Positions 14,294-14,682 of a DNA stretch of 14,682 nt are shown one piece after another. Under the pieces are notes generated by a model, which searched no databases, was not told where the DNA came from, and saw only the letters and a program-made list of their open reading frames with translations. Positions within the stretch are counted from its first letter, which is position 1. Every line of letters starts with the position of its first letter. Source of the stretch: Lentimicrobiaceae bacterium (GTDB lineage: Bacteria; Bacteroidota; Bacteroidia; Bacteroidales; WCHB1-69); contig WQWP01000055.1 of assembly GCA_009787485.1 (NCBI GenBank), positions 1-14,682 on the forward strand, given 5' to 3'. Position numbers and translations under genes: made by a program.

Positions 14294-14682
14294 TTATTGT
14301 TTAATTATTTTCTTTACAACTTCGCCGGCATCGGTGGTTATTTTAACGAAGTAAATGCCGGAATTGAGGTGGGAGAGGTTAATTAGGTGATTAGATGATG
14401 AGGTGATTAGATGATGAGATGATACTTTTCTACCGTAAACATCAAAAACTTCGATACTATTAATTAGCTTCGCTGAGCTTGCCCCTAACGGGGCTGCGGT
14501 TCCTAATTCATAATTCCTAATTTCTAATTCTCCGGTGGTGGGGTTTGGGTAAATGGTAATCTTTTCATATAAACTACCCCGCCCTTCGGGCACCCCTTCA
14601 AAATTTGAAGGGGATATTCTACCGTTTCCTTCGTGCCTTCGTGCTTTCGCGCCTTTTCCTTTCTCCTCTTCTCCTTTCTCCT
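14294..14682 (-). CDS. 3' part of an unidentified T9SS cargo protein (open at right edge)
   Basis: Only the C-terminus is in the window. The frame stays open from the stop at 14294 to the edge, with no stop in the last complete codons, so the gene start lies outside; a GTG at 14593 could start a 99-aa remnant but is not convincing. The end is a T9SS type A sorting domain: ITIYPNPTTGELEI, IEVFDVYGRKV, INLSHLNSGIYFVKI, ending EVVKKIIKQ. It is loaded with repeats: an AATTC-type microsatellite (IRNYELG), a GCCCC-TAAC-GGGGC hairpin (APLGAS), a 16-bp tandem repeat (HHLITSSSNHL) and, before the domain, GC-rich palindromes and short repeats translated as a charged stretch (GEEEKGKGAKARRHEGNGR). The passenger domain, and hence function, is unknown. 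An alternative is a decayed gene whose tail has merged with repeat sequence. Confidence 0.7.
   Translation of the reverse strand, partial: EKGEEEKGKGAKARRHEGNGRISPSNFEGVPEGRGSLYEKITIYPNPTTGELEIRNYELGTAAPLGASSAKLINSIEVFDVYGRKVSSHHLITSSSNHLINLSHLNSGIYFVKITTDAGEVVKKIIKQ
14385..14423. repeat. 16-bp tandem repeat within a T9SS sorting domain
   Basis: Two perfect copies of AGGTGATTAGATGATG (14385-14400 and 14401-14416) are followed by a partial AGATGAT. The unit is not a multiple of three, so the two copies are read in different frames (HHLIT, then SSSNHL on the coding strand). Confidence 0.85.
14482..14495. repeat. Short GC-rich hairpin within the partial cargo gene
   Basis: GCCCC and GGGGC flank a TAAC loop. 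It encodes part of TAAPLGAS, residues with no counterpart in the other sorting domains of this window, and so looks like a small inserted element. Confidence 0.6.
14581..14613. repeat. Pair of GC-rich hairpins upstream of the sorting domain
   Basis: The first hairpin is GCCC-TTC-GGGC (14581-14591). The second is a perfect 10-bp stem, CCCCTTCAAA with its complement around a single A (14593-14613). Such paired hairpins look like an intergenic repeat, yet here they lie in an open frame and read SPSNFEGVPEG. Confidence 0.75.
14620..14682. repeat. Short direct repeats at the right edge
   Basis: Units like CCTTCGTG (two copies, then a CTTTCGCG variant) give way to CTCCTTT/TCTCCT units running to the window edge. 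The translation on the minus strand is low-complexity and charged. It resembles tandem-repeat debris more than a folded domain. Confidence 0.55.

Noticed and set aside
14294..14593. Complete 99-aa protein starting at the GTG at 14593
   Set aside because: The frame stays open to the window edge, there is no signal peptide, and a lone sorting domain would not be exported; a partial gene is the better reading.
7308..14682. Insertion sequence or prophage in the protease region
   Set aside because: No transposase, integrase or phage protein is encoded, and no long terminal inverted repeats or target duplications bound the region.

Overview
The window looks like chromosome from a member of the Bacteroidota, probably Bacteroidales-like. 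The evidence is three complete proteins and one partial protein ending in type IX secretion system (T9SS) C-terminal sorting domains, two upstream sites matching the Bacteroidota -7 promoter element TAnnTTTG, lysine-rich signal peptides ending in AQ, a PorV/FadL-like barrel protein, and a housekeeping gene set typical of the phylum. Species cannot be named from sequence alone. No transposase, tRNA, rRNA or CRISPR array is visible. Apart from one short secreted protein gene, every gene is on the minus strand.

Layout, left to right. Positions 1-158 are AT-rich with no gene. rfbA/rmlA (159-1019, minus) makes dTDP-glucose. A divergent intergenic region with a TTTAAAGATTTAAG-type repeat and a plus-strand promoter leads to a small secreted DUF4412/GLPGLI-like protein (1151-1840, plus). 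That gene converges on gpsA (1844-2905, minus) with only 3 bp between stops. Upstream of gpsA, in transcription order, lie coaX (7205-6483), an outer-membrane barrel protein (6490-5201, 8-bp overlap), a secreted TPR protein (5123-3672) and a polytopic membrane Fe-S protein (3705-2998, overlapping the TPR gene by 34 bp). This reads as one compact housekeeping and envelope cluster.

The right half (7308-14682, minus) is a run of T9SS cargo genes with gaps of 47, 18 and 15 bp. First is the 3' end of an unidentified cargo protein open at the right edge. Next are two tandem paralogous metalloprotease-like proteins (731 and 736 aa, HExxHGLGF), then an M6/immune-inhibitor-A-type metalloprotease (832 aa, HEMTHAFGAAD). 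All three complete proteins carry the same C-terminal cassette: two InlB/Listeria-Bacteroides repeats (plus a divergent third in the M6 protein), then a linker and the sorting domain. The catalytic heads differ between the M6 protein and the paralog pair, which implies module swapping or recombination. The proteins are probably exported by Sec and delivered to the cell surface or medium by T9SS as a secreted proteolytic set.

The most interesting signal is a family of 28-32 bp palindromes of the form GTAGAGACG...CGTCTCTAC. They sit inside the coding regions of these cargo proteins, in frame, at linkers and surface-loop positions. One copy is present in one paralog and absent from the other. 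Other short repeats also lie in the sorting-domain linkers and loops: AATTC microsatellites, a 16-bp tandem repeat not divisible by three, and GC-rich hairpins. These linkers appear to be sinks for small repeats that are translated into protein.
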